A stretch of DNA of 61,308 bases from Promethearchaeota archaeon (GTDB taxonomy: Archaea; Asgardarchaeota; Lokiarchaeia; Sigyniarchaeales; SOKP01): the NCBI GenBank assembly GCA_016839705.1, contig JAEOTR010000003.1, positions 1 through 61,308 on the forward strand, given 5' to 3'. How positions within the stretch are numbered: position 1 is the stretch's first letter; every line of letters starts with the position of its first letter. Under the pieces are notes generated by a model. It did not search any database and had not been told where the DNA came from. It saw only the letters and a program-made list of their open reading frames with translations. Below, in pieces: positions 28,816 through 38,669 of this stretch. Position numbers and translations under genes: made by a program.

Positions 28816-28903
28816 ATAATGGAGATTTTTAAGTGATAAAATAAAAAAAATTATAGGTTAACTAACATTTTATCTTCTAATTTTTGAAAGGAGTAGATTT
28901 CAT

Positions 28904-29545
28904 GTGATCTTAAAACGATTGGTGGTTGGGTCTTATATCGTCAATACATATATCTTTGGGTCAACAAACACAAAAGAAGTTGTAATTATTGATCCTGGGG
29001 CTGAAGCCGAGAAAATTATTAACACAATTGATTCATTAGAAGCTAAACCAATCGCAGTTCTTGTTACTCATGGTCACGGGGATCACACAGGGAATGTGGG
29101 TGTAATTTCAAGCTATTTTGACATTCCCATAATGTTTCATAAATCGAGATATAATTGGGGAAGATATTCTTCAGGTAAAGACAATCGAGGATTGACGGAG
29201 GGGGATACTATCAACGTTGGGGAATACACCTTACATGTCTTAGAAACCCCTGGGCATTCCCCCGATTCCCTTTGTTTCTACTCAAAAGATCCAAAAGAAT
29301 TTGATGGTCAAGAAATTGATGGGATTATCTTTACTGGTGATTTAATTTTCTGTCGTGGAATAGGAAGATCAGATTTCGGAGGAGGAAACTCAAACCAGCT
29401 ATTTTTATCAATTAAAAATAAAATTATGAACAATCCTGAGTTTACAGATAATTTTCTTATATTTTCAGGGCACTCCTACTCCGGAGATGTTACCTCTGTA
29501 GGAGAAGAGAGGAGAGAGAATCCCTATAGACAATATTTTCTTTGA
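28904..29545 (+). CDS. MBL-fold hydrolase, glyoxalase II-like, copy 2
   Basis: This 213-residue paralogue of the preceding hydrolase keeps the metal motifs THGHGDHTGN, ETPGHSPDS, FTGDLIF and SGHSYSGDVTSVGEE. It has a four-residue insertion in the last motif relative to copy 1. GTG start about 11 bases after AAGGAG. The separate leader suggests independent expression of the two copies. The reaction is inferred only from the fold. Confidence 0.88.
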   Translation: MILKRLVVGSYIVNTYIFGSTNTKEVVIIDPGAEAEKIINTIDSLEAKPIAVLVTHGHGDHTGNVGVISSYFDIPIMFHKSRYNWGRYSSGKDNRGLTEGDTINVGEYTLHVLETPGHSPDSLCFYSKDPKEFDGQEIDGIIFTGDLIFCRGIGRSDFGGGNSNQLFLSIKNKIMNNPEFTDNFLIFSGHSYSGDVTSVGEERRENPYRQYFL

Positions 29546-29574
29546 GGGCATAATGGAAAATAGAATAACTCAAA

Positions 29575-30750
29575 TCAACAATCTTTTAGGGGTGTCATAA
29601 AACCTCCCATCGTTCTTTTAGTCAATGGGTTCATTTTATTACATTCTATAGTTGCAACTTTTTTGCCAGTGATAAATTTTCCCATCTTTTTGCACTCTAC
29701 TTCAATCATGTTATGGATTGTAGGATTCACATCTTCAAATAAATGAAATTTTATTAAGGGTTCAGGTTTTTCAACGATGTCCCATACACCAACTATATGT
29801 CCATTTAGTAAAATAGTAGTTGTCGCATTACCAGATCGGTCGAAAATATACTCATAATTAGCATAATTGACGTATCGTTCCCGATTCTTATAGCCCATTA
29901 TATATGGATCGAGTCCAGGGAGTATGTTAACGGTAGGTTGCGAGTTTAACTCAATATCCTCAATAGCTTTTCTTTCAGACTTAAATAAAAGATATTCATA
30001 TTCTAAGTCACCAAGTTTAACGGTTTCTAATGTATCCGCGAATTGTTTCAGCGAAGCTCGAACTTTTCCTTTTGTTATTCCCAGCCACCAGACAATATCA
30101 GTCTCAGTAACGGGGCCATAATTCCTAATATATTTATTTATTAGCTTCGCTGTTGCTTGTGATTCATCATATGCATCAAGTTTGATATCTGGAAAATATT
30201 GTGCGAATGGAGCATAAAATAACCGTCTATCCTTCCAACTACTTATAGGTTTACCCCTAATTATAAACATTTCATCACACATTACAGAAATAACCGCATT
30301 TAAATCTTTTTCAGATTTTATTAAAGTCTTTAATTCGCTGGTTGATTTTTCCTTTTTGGTTAAAAGATTGATGATTTTATTCACTAACTTATCATATTGT
30401 TCTCTTGATATATCTCTTATTTCAAGATACATATTATCTCGCTTTACAGTTTGGTCCTTTATAACGGTGTGTACTAGTGGTATCATCTCTTTTGTAATAA
30501 TAAAAAGAGTCTTTCGCATCCCTCGAATTCGACCTAATCTCTTTTTTTTGTATAATTCATTGTCTAGATCTTCCTTATGAAAATCTTTCATACGAGTAAA
30601 AAGAGATAAATATGGCTCGAGGGTACCAGTTGCATGCAAGCCACATATGTCATCAACAATTTGAAGAATATCATTTATTTTATTTTGTTGCTTTAAGTGA
30701 TGTTTCTCGAGTAGATAGGAATTAACTTGATCAATTTCAAAATTAAACAT
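29575..30750 (-). CDS. AlkZ/YcaQ-like winged-helix protein
   Basis: The product has the features of the winged-helix DNA-binding family that includes the AlkZ/YcaQ DNA glycosylases: ICGLHATGTLEPYLSLFTRM near the N-terminus, WWLGITKGKVRASL in the middle and LPGLDPYIMGYKNRERY. In bacteria these enzymes excise alkylated or crosslinked bases. The catalytic Gln-x-Gln motif is not obvious here, so activity is uncertain. I use ATG 30750; an in-frame TTG lies five codons upstream. The gene converges with MBL copy 2. Confidence 0.78.
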   Translation of the reverse strand: MFNFEIDQVNSYLLEKHHLKQQNKINDILQIVDDICGLHATGTLEPYLSLFTRMKDFHKEDLDNELYKKKRLGRIRGMRKTLFIITKEMIPLVHTVIKDQTVKRDNMYLEIRDISREQYDKLVNKIINLLTKKEKSTSELKTLIKSEKDLNAVISVMCDEMFIIRGKPISSWKDRRLFYAPFAQYFPDIKLDAYDESQATAKLINKYIRNYGPVTETDIVWWLGITKGKVRASLKQFADTLETVKLGDLEYEYLLFKSERKAIEDIELNSQPTVNILPGLDPYIMGYKNRERYVNYANYEYIFDRSGNATTTILLNGHIVGVWDIVEKPEPLIKFHLFEDVNPTIHNMIEVECKKMGKFITGKKVATIECNKMNPLTKRTMGGFMTPLKDC

Positions 30751-30880
30751 GATACTAAAAATCAAAAAAATCGTTGATCTAGATTATTAATCTAAATTAT
30801 TTTAATATAAATTTTTAAAAACCTTAAATCTATTATTATAATATTAAAAATTTAGAATTTTCTTAAAGGTGTAATTTATC

Positions 30881-31165
30881 ATTATAAACCGTCAAGAAGT
30901 AAAAAATATTATCCGACGTTTCGAAGAGAGAGAGGGAATTCGTGGAGTTATCATCTGTGATTCCAGTGGGCTGCCTATTGATTCAAATATGGAGATAGAA
31001 ATTAGTGAAGAAGTAGCAGCATATGTAACATCGCTCATTGGAAAAGGTAAGCAAGTTGTCGAAGCCCTAAATGAAGGATCACTAAATTTTATAAGATTGG
31101 AGACCTCAAAAGGGGAAACAATGGTAGCTCTTGAAGAAAATCTTATTTTAATTATATTGAAATAG
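30881..31165 (+). CDS. Roadblock/LC7 protein with a non-standard start codon
   Basis: A full Roadblock/LC7 domain is encoded in one uninterrupted frame of about 94 codons. It shows the helix-strand pattern REGIRGVIICDSSGLPID, then SEEVAAYVTSLIGKGKQV and ETMVALEENLILIILK. The frame is closed by TAA at 30872-30874 and has no ATG, GTG or TTG before residue 40. AGGTG at 30867-30871 is followed by ATC (30878) and ATT (30881). ATT gives a product starting MINRQEV, which resembles other family N-termini. Roadblock proteins regulate small GTPases in eukaryotes. A second member follows at 31326. A sequencing error at the start is possible. Confidence 0.75.
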   Translation: MINRQEVKNIIRRFEEREGIRGVIICDSSGLPIDSNMEIEISEEVAAYVTSLIGKGKQVVEALNEGSLNFIRLETSKGETMVALEENLILIILK

Positions 31166-31167
31166 AT

Positions 31168-31205
31168 CTTATTTATTGTTATTTTTTCACACCTCCTTTT
31201 TTAAA
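31168..31205 (+). terminator. T-rich run after Roadblock gene 1
   Basis: Directly after the stop codon the plus strand carries two T tracts separated by a short C-rich piece (TTTTTT and CCTTTTTT). This is the usual appearance of an intrinsic archaeal terminator. No hairpin is evident. Confidence 0.4.
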
Positions 31206-31325
31206 TATATTTGATAAATTTAAATTGCTTAAACGATATATTTTAACTAATAATTATTTAAGATAATTTCTTAACCAATTTCAGAATTCAAAACTTTCGA
31301 AATTATTTTTTAAGGAAAATCTATT

Positions 31326-31679
31326 ATGGTTGATAAAAAAGTTCTTGAGAAAAAATTAGCAGAGTTAATGGACATAGTTCCTGAATGTGAAGGTTTGATA
31401 GCTGCTGACTCAAATGGGAAGGTTATCATTGGCCAGACTATTACAGATATGGATCATGGTAAGATCGCAAAAGCTTGTGTTGCCATTGTCAAGGATTCAA
31501 ACACACTTGGTAAAGATACGGGCAAAGGTGGGTTAAAAACAACCACAATTGAATTGGAGAATGGATTTGCTGTTTTGGTTGGTTCCGATAAGAGTACTTT
31601 AATAGCTTTAGCTGGGTCGGATGGAAGAAGTTCTCTTGCGTTATTAAAAAGAAACTTAATGTCAATATCAAACTTATAA
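31326..31679 (+). CDS. Roadblock/LC7 domain protein
   Basis: The 117-residue protein is a single Roadblock/LC7 domain: CEGLIAADSNGKVIIGQ strand-turn-strand, a helix, then the TTTIELENGFAVLVGSDKSTLIALA hairpin and a C-terminal helix. Eukaryotic relatives form dimers that act as GTPase regulators (Ragulator, dynein light chain), and Asgard archaea encode many of them. It is 160 bases downstream of the other Roadblock gene but after a T-rich tract, so it likely has its own promoter. No small GTPase gene is in the window. Confidence 0.88.
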   Translation: MVDKKVLEKKLAELMDIVPECEGLIAADSNGKVIIGQTITDMDHGKIAKACVAIVKDSNTLGKDTGKGGLKTTTIELENGFAVLVGSDKSTLIALAGSDGRSSLALLKRNLMSISNL

Positions 31680-31726
31680 TTTTATATATCCTTTTTTTTA
31701 GAAAATAAGTATAAAGGGTGGAAAGT

Positions 31727-34700
31727 TTACTTTTTTGGTTTTTTCTTTTTTTGTTTTTCAGCTAAGCCTCTTTCTTCTAACAATGAATCTAAATCAGTTG
31801 TCTTTTTCGGTTTATCTTCTTTCTGCTCGATCTTTTTCTTAGGAATCTTTTTCTCTGGAGTTGGTTTTTTTAAGTCGGATACCATTATGTATTTTCCTTT
31901 TCTTGGTCTTCTTAACGGCACTTCTACAGGTTCTTCAATTCTTTTCCTCACTTTGCGAGCGTAAATTATTGCGAGAGCCCAAACAATAATGAAAATTGCA
32001 ATCATTAAAAACATGAACATCTCAATAAAGAAATCTAATATTGGAGGATCAAAAACACTGAAAGAAGATTCTTCGGAAAAAGTGAAATTTTCACCGGTAA
32101 TAACATTTTGGGCGGTTATTGTAAAATTTATTCGAAGGTGGCTGACTTCAGTCATAAAAATTTCAATCTCTATATCTGATTTATCACCAGAGGAGAGCCA
32201 ATTTAATTCAACGTAATTTACTTCGACAATTGAATACTCTAAATTATTCTCAATGTCTACAGTAATATCAAAAAGTCTTACGTTAGAGTCTCCAATATTG
32301 CTTAAACTATAAGTTATTGTTGTTAATCTATTTCTATATATAAATACATCATTCTGGCTAACTGAAATTGAAATGTCGGTGTCCTCATGAATAGTATTTA
32401 TAGAGAAATTCTCTGAAACACCGTTTATGATATCCCCCGCCCAAGATAATTTTAATAGTAAATCCCCTTCAAAATCGATAATCAAAGTGTCTATGATAAA
32501 CTTAACATAGCCATTAACATCAGTCACACCTGTGGCAATTTCAACCCATGAACTTGAGTCAAAGTACTCACAAGTGACGTTCTTATTTGACAATGCCTCT
32601 CCAAATTCAGTAGTTAACCTTGAACTAAAATTAATCGATTGACCTTTGATTGGGATGGTTGGATCAATCGTCATGTTTGTAAATTTGCTATTAAGCTTTA
32701 TGGAAAATTCATCACTGAATTGCTTATAACTGCTGACATAATTTTTATCAATGATATTTACTAAAAATGATGATTTATTTGGAAAGTACAAACATTCGTC
32801 TCTCTCAAATTCATATAGAATAATTCCACTTGTTATTTCTTCTGCAATTGTTAAACCAAGAATATTACCATCATAATTATCACTTGTCTTATTACTCAGA
32901 AGTGAGAATCTAGGACTTTTATAGACTCCCACAACAACGTCTTCGATATATAGAGTAATTATTGTTTTTGCCCCTCCTAATCTGATAGGTGCATTTACAC
33001 CAAGCCACGTTTTTGAAACAATATCTAAATTTGGTATTGTGAGATTTACATCAAATTCATGACTGTCATCTGGATGTCCAGAGAAATTTAATGTGACCGT
33101 GTTTGAAATATTTTCAGCGATTATCCAATCTTCATTAATATATGAAACTAATTGTGTATCTATTTTTACATCAAGAGGAAGAAAAGGATGGGTATTGTGA
33201 ATTGTTGTTTTAAAGTTAACAATTTCGTTTGGATTTAATATATCTTCGCTTTGTAGAAATGATTCTAATAAAAGAGATAGATCTTGTCCACCCAAATTAT
33301 AAGAGAATTCTTGTGTTAGATCGGAATTATTTATCGCATAAAAATTTGGAATAGGAATGCCTGTGGTATCATTAATTGAGGCAATTAATATGGTATAATT
33401 CCGAAAGACTTTATTATTTAATTTCCCAATAAGAGCATTCGTCCCTAGGTCTGAATAATAAGTTAAATTATATAACTCAAGATCATATAAATCGATATAA
33501 AGAGTGATTTTTTTGCATCCTAAGGCTGAACCGTTTAACCAAAAGAATCCTAATTCATATTCTCCAAAAGTAGTAACTGTAGCGCTTAATTCTAACAATA
33601 TAGCGTTATTGAAATCGTAAGATAATAGTGAACCATCAATAGAACCAGTTGAATTCACCAATTCTGCTCCAGGATATCTTGTACCATTTGGAAAAAAAAG
33701 CGTAGCATTCGCATCACCACTTATTGGGGCATTTAAATTTTGATCTTGTATGTCGAGACTAACTGAAATGTTATCTCCATACATGAAACCATTTGTTTCT
33801 GATAGAATTCCTTTATAATTAATATAACTATGCATTTGATGAATGAAATTATAACTAGTTAAATTGAGTGAGAAGGTACCATCAAGGGTAGTATATGTTT
33901 CATTAATTACTAATTTTAACTTATTATGCTGATCTGTTACAACAGATTCCTCTTCTAATAACCAGAGAAACTCTTCACTATTTGGTTTCGTGAGATTATG
34001 AGCATTCATATAATTCGGATAAACAAACCAGAATTCCTTGAAATCCCAATTATTAAATTTCGAGCTGGATTTATCAAAATCATACTCTAGAACCCACTCA
34101 GGATTTTCATTATAGGTTGCATTATATAAAGCTGTCGCACCCTCAATCCAATAAGCCACTATAGAATATGTAACATTGAATTTAAAACCCTCAATCACAC
34201 TTTTATTCCATTCTAAGTAGACTTCAAATTCATCAGTAGGAGTATCTTCAACGGGTGTGGTAAAATAATTATTCCATCGTCCCAATCCCCAAGTTAAATA
34301 AGAACTTTCATTATATGGAGATGAACTAATTTCTAAATTTTCTATCGTCATATCGTTAATTTTCAGGGTATTACTCCCTTCATATACAAAATCAGAGGGC
34401 ATATATCCTCTAGTGACATTCAACCTAAAAGGGCTGGCATCGAGTTGACTTGATGGATATGGTTCATTAGTAGTTTCTATTTGCTTTGTCGCTAATGACC
34501 AACTAAGTCCATCATTATTAGTAGTTATCAATTGGTGTTCAGTTATCCCATCAGCTGTAAAATCAGTATAGGGTAATGATACTAGACTATATACTTCATC
34601 GGAATTATTTGACTTTATCACAATAAAATAATTTGAAAGGTTCAAATTTTGAGTATTAGCTGTATTAAACTCAAAATAGGAGGTATTGTCTTTGGTATAA

Positions 34701-35848
34701 CTTGTGAATAAATTTGAATCAATCATCTCATTATAGTCTGGGTTTAATTGTGTACCTCGTAAATTCGCTTCAGTCCTAACTATGGTATCATCTGCTCGAT
34801 ACAGTGTGATATTGAGTTCTGTAGTTGCTGCTTTCGTCAAATCTAAGGTTCTTATCCAAGCATAAAATCCATTTACAGTAGTTTTTTCTCCCTTTAAATC
34901 GAATTCCAGAGCAACATAATCGTTATCTGTTATAGGTAAATCAAATGCATATGTTGATGATAATTCTAAATTATAGAAATGACCATCGAAAGGTGTGGTA
35001 TCTTTTCTCTCAAAAATGAATTGGAGATAACAAACATCAAATGTATCAATATAATTCAAGTTTTCATTTATAAATTTCCTTTGAATCTCCTGAATACCTA
35101 TACTACTACTAATAGGAATTGGATTTGTCAAGTTTACCCATGCTGGTTGTGAATCATCCCATATTCTTACTGTCAAATTTGCATCCTCATCAAGCTCAAA
35201 AAGTAAGGAGAGAATTAGAGCTAATATTTTCGTTCTATTAAATTCGACATTACCGTTGATTACCAATGGATTAGTATACACCTCATCAGTATAATTTGCT
35301 TTCACCGTAAAATTTAGTTTGCCATTATCTGCTCTTAACCATAGATTAGTTGAATTTGAGCTATCAACTAAGTCATTAAAAACACCGTCTATAGGCGATG
35401 TACTACTGGGGTCATAAGTATAGTTTGAATAAGGTTGATTTTCGTTAAAGTCAAAGGAAATGAAATCAGCAGCATCTAGACCACTATCATCTTCAAGGAT
35501 ATAATCTGTAGTAAAATTACTTTGAAACGTAAAATTGAAATCACCATAAGTGAGAAACATATCGTCTGAGGGAATAGAGGGAATTTCAAAAAACTCTTCA
35601 TTATCATTTAAATTACTAGATTCATTATTTACATAAATTCTAACATCCTGCTCATCCCCATTACCAACAATATAATCATCTAAATCAAGATTAGAGGTAT
35701 TTGGAAAATCTTCTAGATCTTTAATTTCATTACTATTTTCTCTTATCAAATTAGGATAGAATAAGAATTGTATATTAGATAATAAAATAAATGAAGTAAA
35801 AATTACGACAACTGCTATTCTTTTAATCTCTTTTTTTTGTCGAATCAA
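31727..35848 (-). CDS. Giant surface protein with C-terminal membrane anchor
   Basis: The 1373-residue product has an N-terminal signal/membrane segment (about 10-30) and a very long, beta-rich extracellular part with dozens of NxS/T sequons. One membrane helix lies near the C-terminus (about 1277-1300). The tail is lysine-rich and cytosolic, with LDSLLEERG and poly-Lys. Sequence in the last third (for example VSQNDVFIYRNRLTTITYSLSNIGDSNVRL) resembles Ig-like/CARDB-type repeats. It is probably an S-layer-associated or adhesion protein. No catalytic motif was seen. It is transcribed opposite to the downstream peptidase gene. Confidence 0.75.
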   Translation of the reverse strand: MIRQKKEIKRIAVVVIFTSFILLSNIQFLFYPNLIRENSNEIKDLEDFPNTSNLDLDDYIVGNGDEQDVRIYVNNESSNLNDNEEFFEIPSIPSDDMFLTYGDFNFTFQSNFTTDYILEDDSGLDAADFISFDFNENQPYSNYTYDPSSTSPIDGVFNDLVDSSNSTNLWLRADNGKLNFTVKANYTDEVYTNPLVINGNVEFNRTKILALILSLLFELDEDANLTVRIWDDSQPAWVNLTNPIPISSSIGIQEIQRKFINENLNYIDTFDVCYLQFIFERKDTTPFDGHFYNLELSSTYAFDLPITDNDYVALEFDLKGEKTTVNGFYAWIRTLDLTKAATTELNITLYRADDTIVRTEANLRGTQLNPDYNEMIDSNLFTSYTKDNTSYFEFNTANTQNLNLSNYFIVIKSNNSDEVYSLVSLPYTDFTADGITEHQLITTNNDGLSWSLATKQIETTNEPYPSSQLDASPFRLNVTRGYMPSDFVYEGSNTLKINDMTIENLEISSSPYNESSYLTWGLGRWNNYFTTPVEDTPTDEFEVYLEWNKSVIEGFKFNVTYSIVAYWIEGATALYNATYNENPEWVLEYDFDKSSSKFNNWDFKEFWFVYPNYMNAHNLTKPNSEEFLWLLEEESVVTDQHNKLKLVINETYTTLDGTFSLNLTSYNFIHQMHSYINYKGILSETNGFMYGDNISVSLDIQDQNLNAPISGDANATLFFPNGTRYPGAELVNSTGSIDGSLLSYDFNNAILLELSATVTTFGEYELGFFWLNGSALGCKKITLYIDLYDLELYNLTYYSDLGTNALIGKLNNKVFRNYTILIASINDTTGIPIPNFYAINNSDLTQEFSYNLGGQDLSLLLESFLQSEDILNPNEIVNFKTTIHNTHPFLPLDVKIDTQLVSYINEDWIIAENISNTVTLNFSGHPDDSHEFDVNLTIPNLDIVSKTWLGVNAPIRLGGAKTIITLYIEDVVVGVYKSPRFSLLSNKTSDNYDGNILGLTIAEEITSGIILYEFERDECLYFPNKSSFLVNIIDKNYVSSYKQFSDEFSIKLNSKFTNMTIDPTIPIKGQSINFSSRLTTEFGEALSNKNVTCEYFDSSSWVEIATGVTDVNGYVKFIIDTLIIDFEGDLLLKLSWAGDIINGVSENFSINTIHEDTDISISVSQNDVFIYRNRLTTITYSLSNIGDSNVRLFDITVDIENNLEYSIVEVNYVELNWLSSGDKSDIEIEIFMTEVSHLRINFTITAQNVITGENFTFSEESSFSVFDPPILDFFIEMFMFLMIAIFIIVWALAIIYARKVRKRIEEPVEVPLRRPRKGKYIMVSDLKKPTPEKKIPKKKIEQKEDKPKKTTDLDSLLEERGLAEKQKKKKPKK

Positions 35849-36013
35849 GAAAATAACCGTGAAACCTATTTTTTGAATATAAAATCATTTAAAAGTATTA
35901 AAATTTCCTAAATTTTTAAACTATATCAGCTAGATTACCATATAACAAAATATTTATAATAATCGAATTTACCATAAATAAAAATAAGATCATCTAATCT
36001 GGAGGGAAAGCAA

Positions 36014-37363
36014 TTGACTGAAGAATTAATAATCCAAGAAATCGAAAATAATACTGGAGAATATATCCAATTTTTAAGAGATCTAATACAAACTGAATCT
36101 TATAATCCTCCGGGCAATGAAAAAAATGTAGCACTAAAGATTCAACAATATTTAAAGGATGCAAATATCGAAAGTGATATTTTTCCTTTTGGTGATAATC
36201 GGGCTAATTTAATAGCTACATTGAAAGACGATTCTAAAGGAAAAAATCTATTATTTAATGGACATATGGATGTTGTTCCCCCTGGGATTGAAGAAGAATG
36301 GAAAGTCCCCCCTCTTTCTGCGACGATAAAAAGGAAAAAAATATTTGGGAGAGGTGCTACTGATATGAAGGGAGGACTCGCCGCAATGGTGATCACATTA
36401 AAAATATTGAAAAAATTAGGAGTAAAGCTATCTGGAAATCTAATTTTAAATGCAGTTGGGGATGAAGAAACTCATGGATTATTAGGTACTAAATGGTGTG
36501 TAGATAATAAATTAGAAGCCATTTCCATAGATTTTACTTTGATTGGGGAACCGACAAATATTAGTCCACTACCACATGCAATAATGTTAGGTGAAAGAGG
36601 TCGTGTATTAGTAAAAGTAGTCACAAATGGAATCTCTGCTCATGCAGCATTATCTCCCCTTGGAAGAAACGCTATCTACATGATGAGTAAAATTATTGAA
36701 AAGTTAGATAAACTTGATGAATATATGCCCCATGTAGAACCTCCGATTAAGATGGAACGCTTAAAAAAGCTGGTTGGGGATTCATTTGTAAACCAAGAAA
36801 TCTTTAACAAATTTTTCGATGAACAACCAAGGTTACAAGCTATAGTAGATTCCTTAATTAAATCCACAAGGGTTCTGACAATGATTAGTGGAGGAATAAA
36901 GGACAATGTTGTTCCTGATATGTGCGAGGCAATTATCGATTTTAGATTATTGGCAGGACAAAAAGTAGAAGAGATAATAAACGGTTTTAGTCAACTCATC
37001 AGAAATGAAGTTGGGTTTGATGTTAAAGATGGCCCTACAGGGAATCCTGAAGATATTTTTGTCTATTTGGAGATCCTCAGCGCTTCAGAGGGTTCTTATT
37101 GGAAAGATTGGGAGGATTCTAAGGATTTACAACTTTTATATAAGCTTATATCTGAGACTTACCAGAAGAAACCTTTTTACTTCCTATACCCCCCTTCCTC
37201 GGATGCCCATTACTTAAGAAATTCCGGATTTTGTTCCCAAACTATAATGTTTGGACCTGGTAATGCATTTACGGCTCACTCAACTAACGAGTATATTGAA
37301 ATTCAAGATTTTATTAATTCCATTAAAGTTTATACCTTGTTTGCATATCATTTTTTAAAGTAA
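36014..37363 (+). CDS. M20-family metallopeptidase/deacylase
   Basis: The 449-residue protein has the ArgE/DapE/carboxypeptidase motif set: FNGHMDVVPPG (metal His and Asp), GRGATDMKGG, GDEETHG with the catalytic Glu pair, GEPTN, a dimerisation-domain SAHAALSP and C-terminal AHSTNEYI. Two zinc ions would hydrolyse an N-acyl or peptide bond in the cytosol. The substrate is undecided. TTG start eight bases after GGAGG. An insert of about 40 residues in the lid domain makes it slightly longer than ArgE. Confidence 0.9.
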   Translation: MTEELIIQEIENNTGEYIQFLRDLIQTESYNPPGNEKNVALKIQQYLKDANIESDIFPFGDNRANLIATLKDDSKGKNLLFNGHMDVVPPGIEEEWKVPPLSATIKRKKIFGRGATDMKGGLAAMVITLKILKKLGVKLSGNLILNAVGDEETHGLLGTKWCVDNKLEAISIDFTLIGEPTNISPLPHAIMLGERGRVLVKVVTNGISAHAALSPLGRNAIYMMSKIIEKLDKLDEYMPHVEPPIKMERLKKLVGDSFVNQEIFNKFFDEQPRLQAIVDSLIKSTRVLTMISGGIKDNVVPDMCEAIIDFRLLAGQKVEEIINGFSQLIRNEVGFDVKDGPTGNPEDIFVYLEILSASEGSYWKDWEDSKDLQLLYKLISETYQKKPFYFLYPPSSDAHYLRNSGFCSQTIMFGPGNAFTAHSTNEYIEIQDFINSIKVYTLFAYHFLK

Positions 37364-37393
37364 ATAATTAATATAAATAATTTTGGAAAAACC

Positions 37394-38575
37394 GTGCCAG
37401 AGATAAAAATTGAGGATACAGTAATTTTACTTGATACTTCACGATCAATGCTCAGAAAAGATTTTAAGCCAAGTCGATTAGCTGTAGGACTCCACACTGT
37501 GAAAAACTTCATCCAATCCAAATTATCCATCGACTTGAAAGATAGAATTTCAATAATTTCCTTTGGGGATACCACACATAAATTAATTAATTTTGCATTT
37601 GAGGAAGAAAAATTATTAAATTCTCTAAAAAAGATTCAAATTTCTGGTAGGGGTATATTGCATGAAGGTATTGCTTTTGCCTTACAAATTCTTGTTGAAG
37701 AAATGCGTAAAATTGGGGGAAAAGTCCCTAGAATTTTCATAATAACAGATAACAAATTAGTTTTTGATAAAGATCGTTTAGATAAAATGGTAAACATTGC
37801 AAAGGGGTTGGGTGTTTATATCGATGTTTGTCAGTTAGGAGGAATTCAAGGATACGAGGAAGATAAATTGAAAAGAATTACCCAATTAACAAGAGGAAAA
37901 TTTGGATTTTACAATAATACTAAAGAAATTATTAATGCCGGGAAGGTATTTGCGTCAAAAAAAGAAATACGAGAAACGACTGATTATTTTTCACCAGAAA
38001 AAAAAGTAGATATTGCCCCCTTAGTAAGTGAAATTGCTTTACCATTAAGACGCCCACATGTATTAGAAATGAAGTTAATGATGAGCGGAAAGGGTAAGGG
38101 AGAAGAAAAGTGTAATATTTGTCATTCTGTTAAGTCCCCAATAACGAGCTCTGATTTCTATTCCGAGGGTAGATATTGCCCCTCATGCGATAGAGCCATG
38201 CACTTATCATGCGCTGCAATGTGGGCAAAAAAAACAGAATATAAAGAAAATGTATTTCGTTGTCCATTTTGCTTTTTTTTATTGGAATTACCAAGAGCCG
38301 CCCTTAAATTCGCTCAGGATAGGGATGGAGAAACTTCAGAGATAAAGATAATTGAAGAAGATGAAGGAAAAGAAGCAAAGATGATACAAATCTCACAAGA
38401 AAGCGTCAGTCAAATTGATGCCTCATGCTCATATTGCCATAGTATTTTTTTAGGAGATTATAAAGTTTACCAATGCAATAAGTGTGGCTCATATTATCAT
38501 AAACCTTGTTTAGGCAAAATGATTAATGAAATTAGCGCATGCAGAAATTGTGGTGCTAAAATCATATCTAATTAA
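37394..38575 (+). CDS. VWA protein with two C4HC3 zinc fingers
   Basis: Residues 5-190 form a von Willebrand A domain with the metal-site motif DTSRS (14-18) and later SFGDT and ITDNK. Two C4HC3 fingers follow: C240, C243, C262, C265, H270, C273, C290, C293; and C345, C348, C361, C364, H369, C372, C383, C386. The spacing is that of PHD or RING-variant fingers. The combination of VWA and treble-clef fingers recalls eukaryotic Ssl1/p44 of TFIIH in layout, though the fingers differ. A role as scaffold or ubiquitin-type ligase is possible but unproven. GTG start. It is 30 bases after the M20 gene and is followed by metG. Confidence 0.82.
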   Translation: MPEIKIEDTVILLDTSRSMLRKDFKPSRLAVGLHTVKNFIQSKLSIDLKDRISIISFGDTTHKLINFAFEEEKLLNSLKKIQISGRGILHEGIAFALQILVEEMRKIGGKVPRIFIITDNKLVFDKDRLDKMVNIAKGLGVYIDVCQLGGIQGYEEDKLKRITQLTRGKFGFYNNTKEIINAGKVFASKKEIRETTDYFSPEKKVDIAPLVSEIALPLRRPHVLEMKLMMSGKGKGEEKCNICHSVKSPITSSDFYSEGRYCPSCDRAMHLSCAAMWAKKTEYKENVFRCPFCFFLLELPRAALKFAQDRDGETSEIKIIEEDEGKEAKMIQISQESVSQIDASCSYCHSIFLGDYKVYQCNKCGSYYHKPCLGKMINEISACRNCGAKIISN

Positions 38576-38669
38576 AAGTTAATTCCTGCAACAAAAATGA
38601 AAATATTACCTATCATAGTTTAAATTATTTAAGCTAATATTCGTTTTATATATAAAAGAGTGTGAATAG

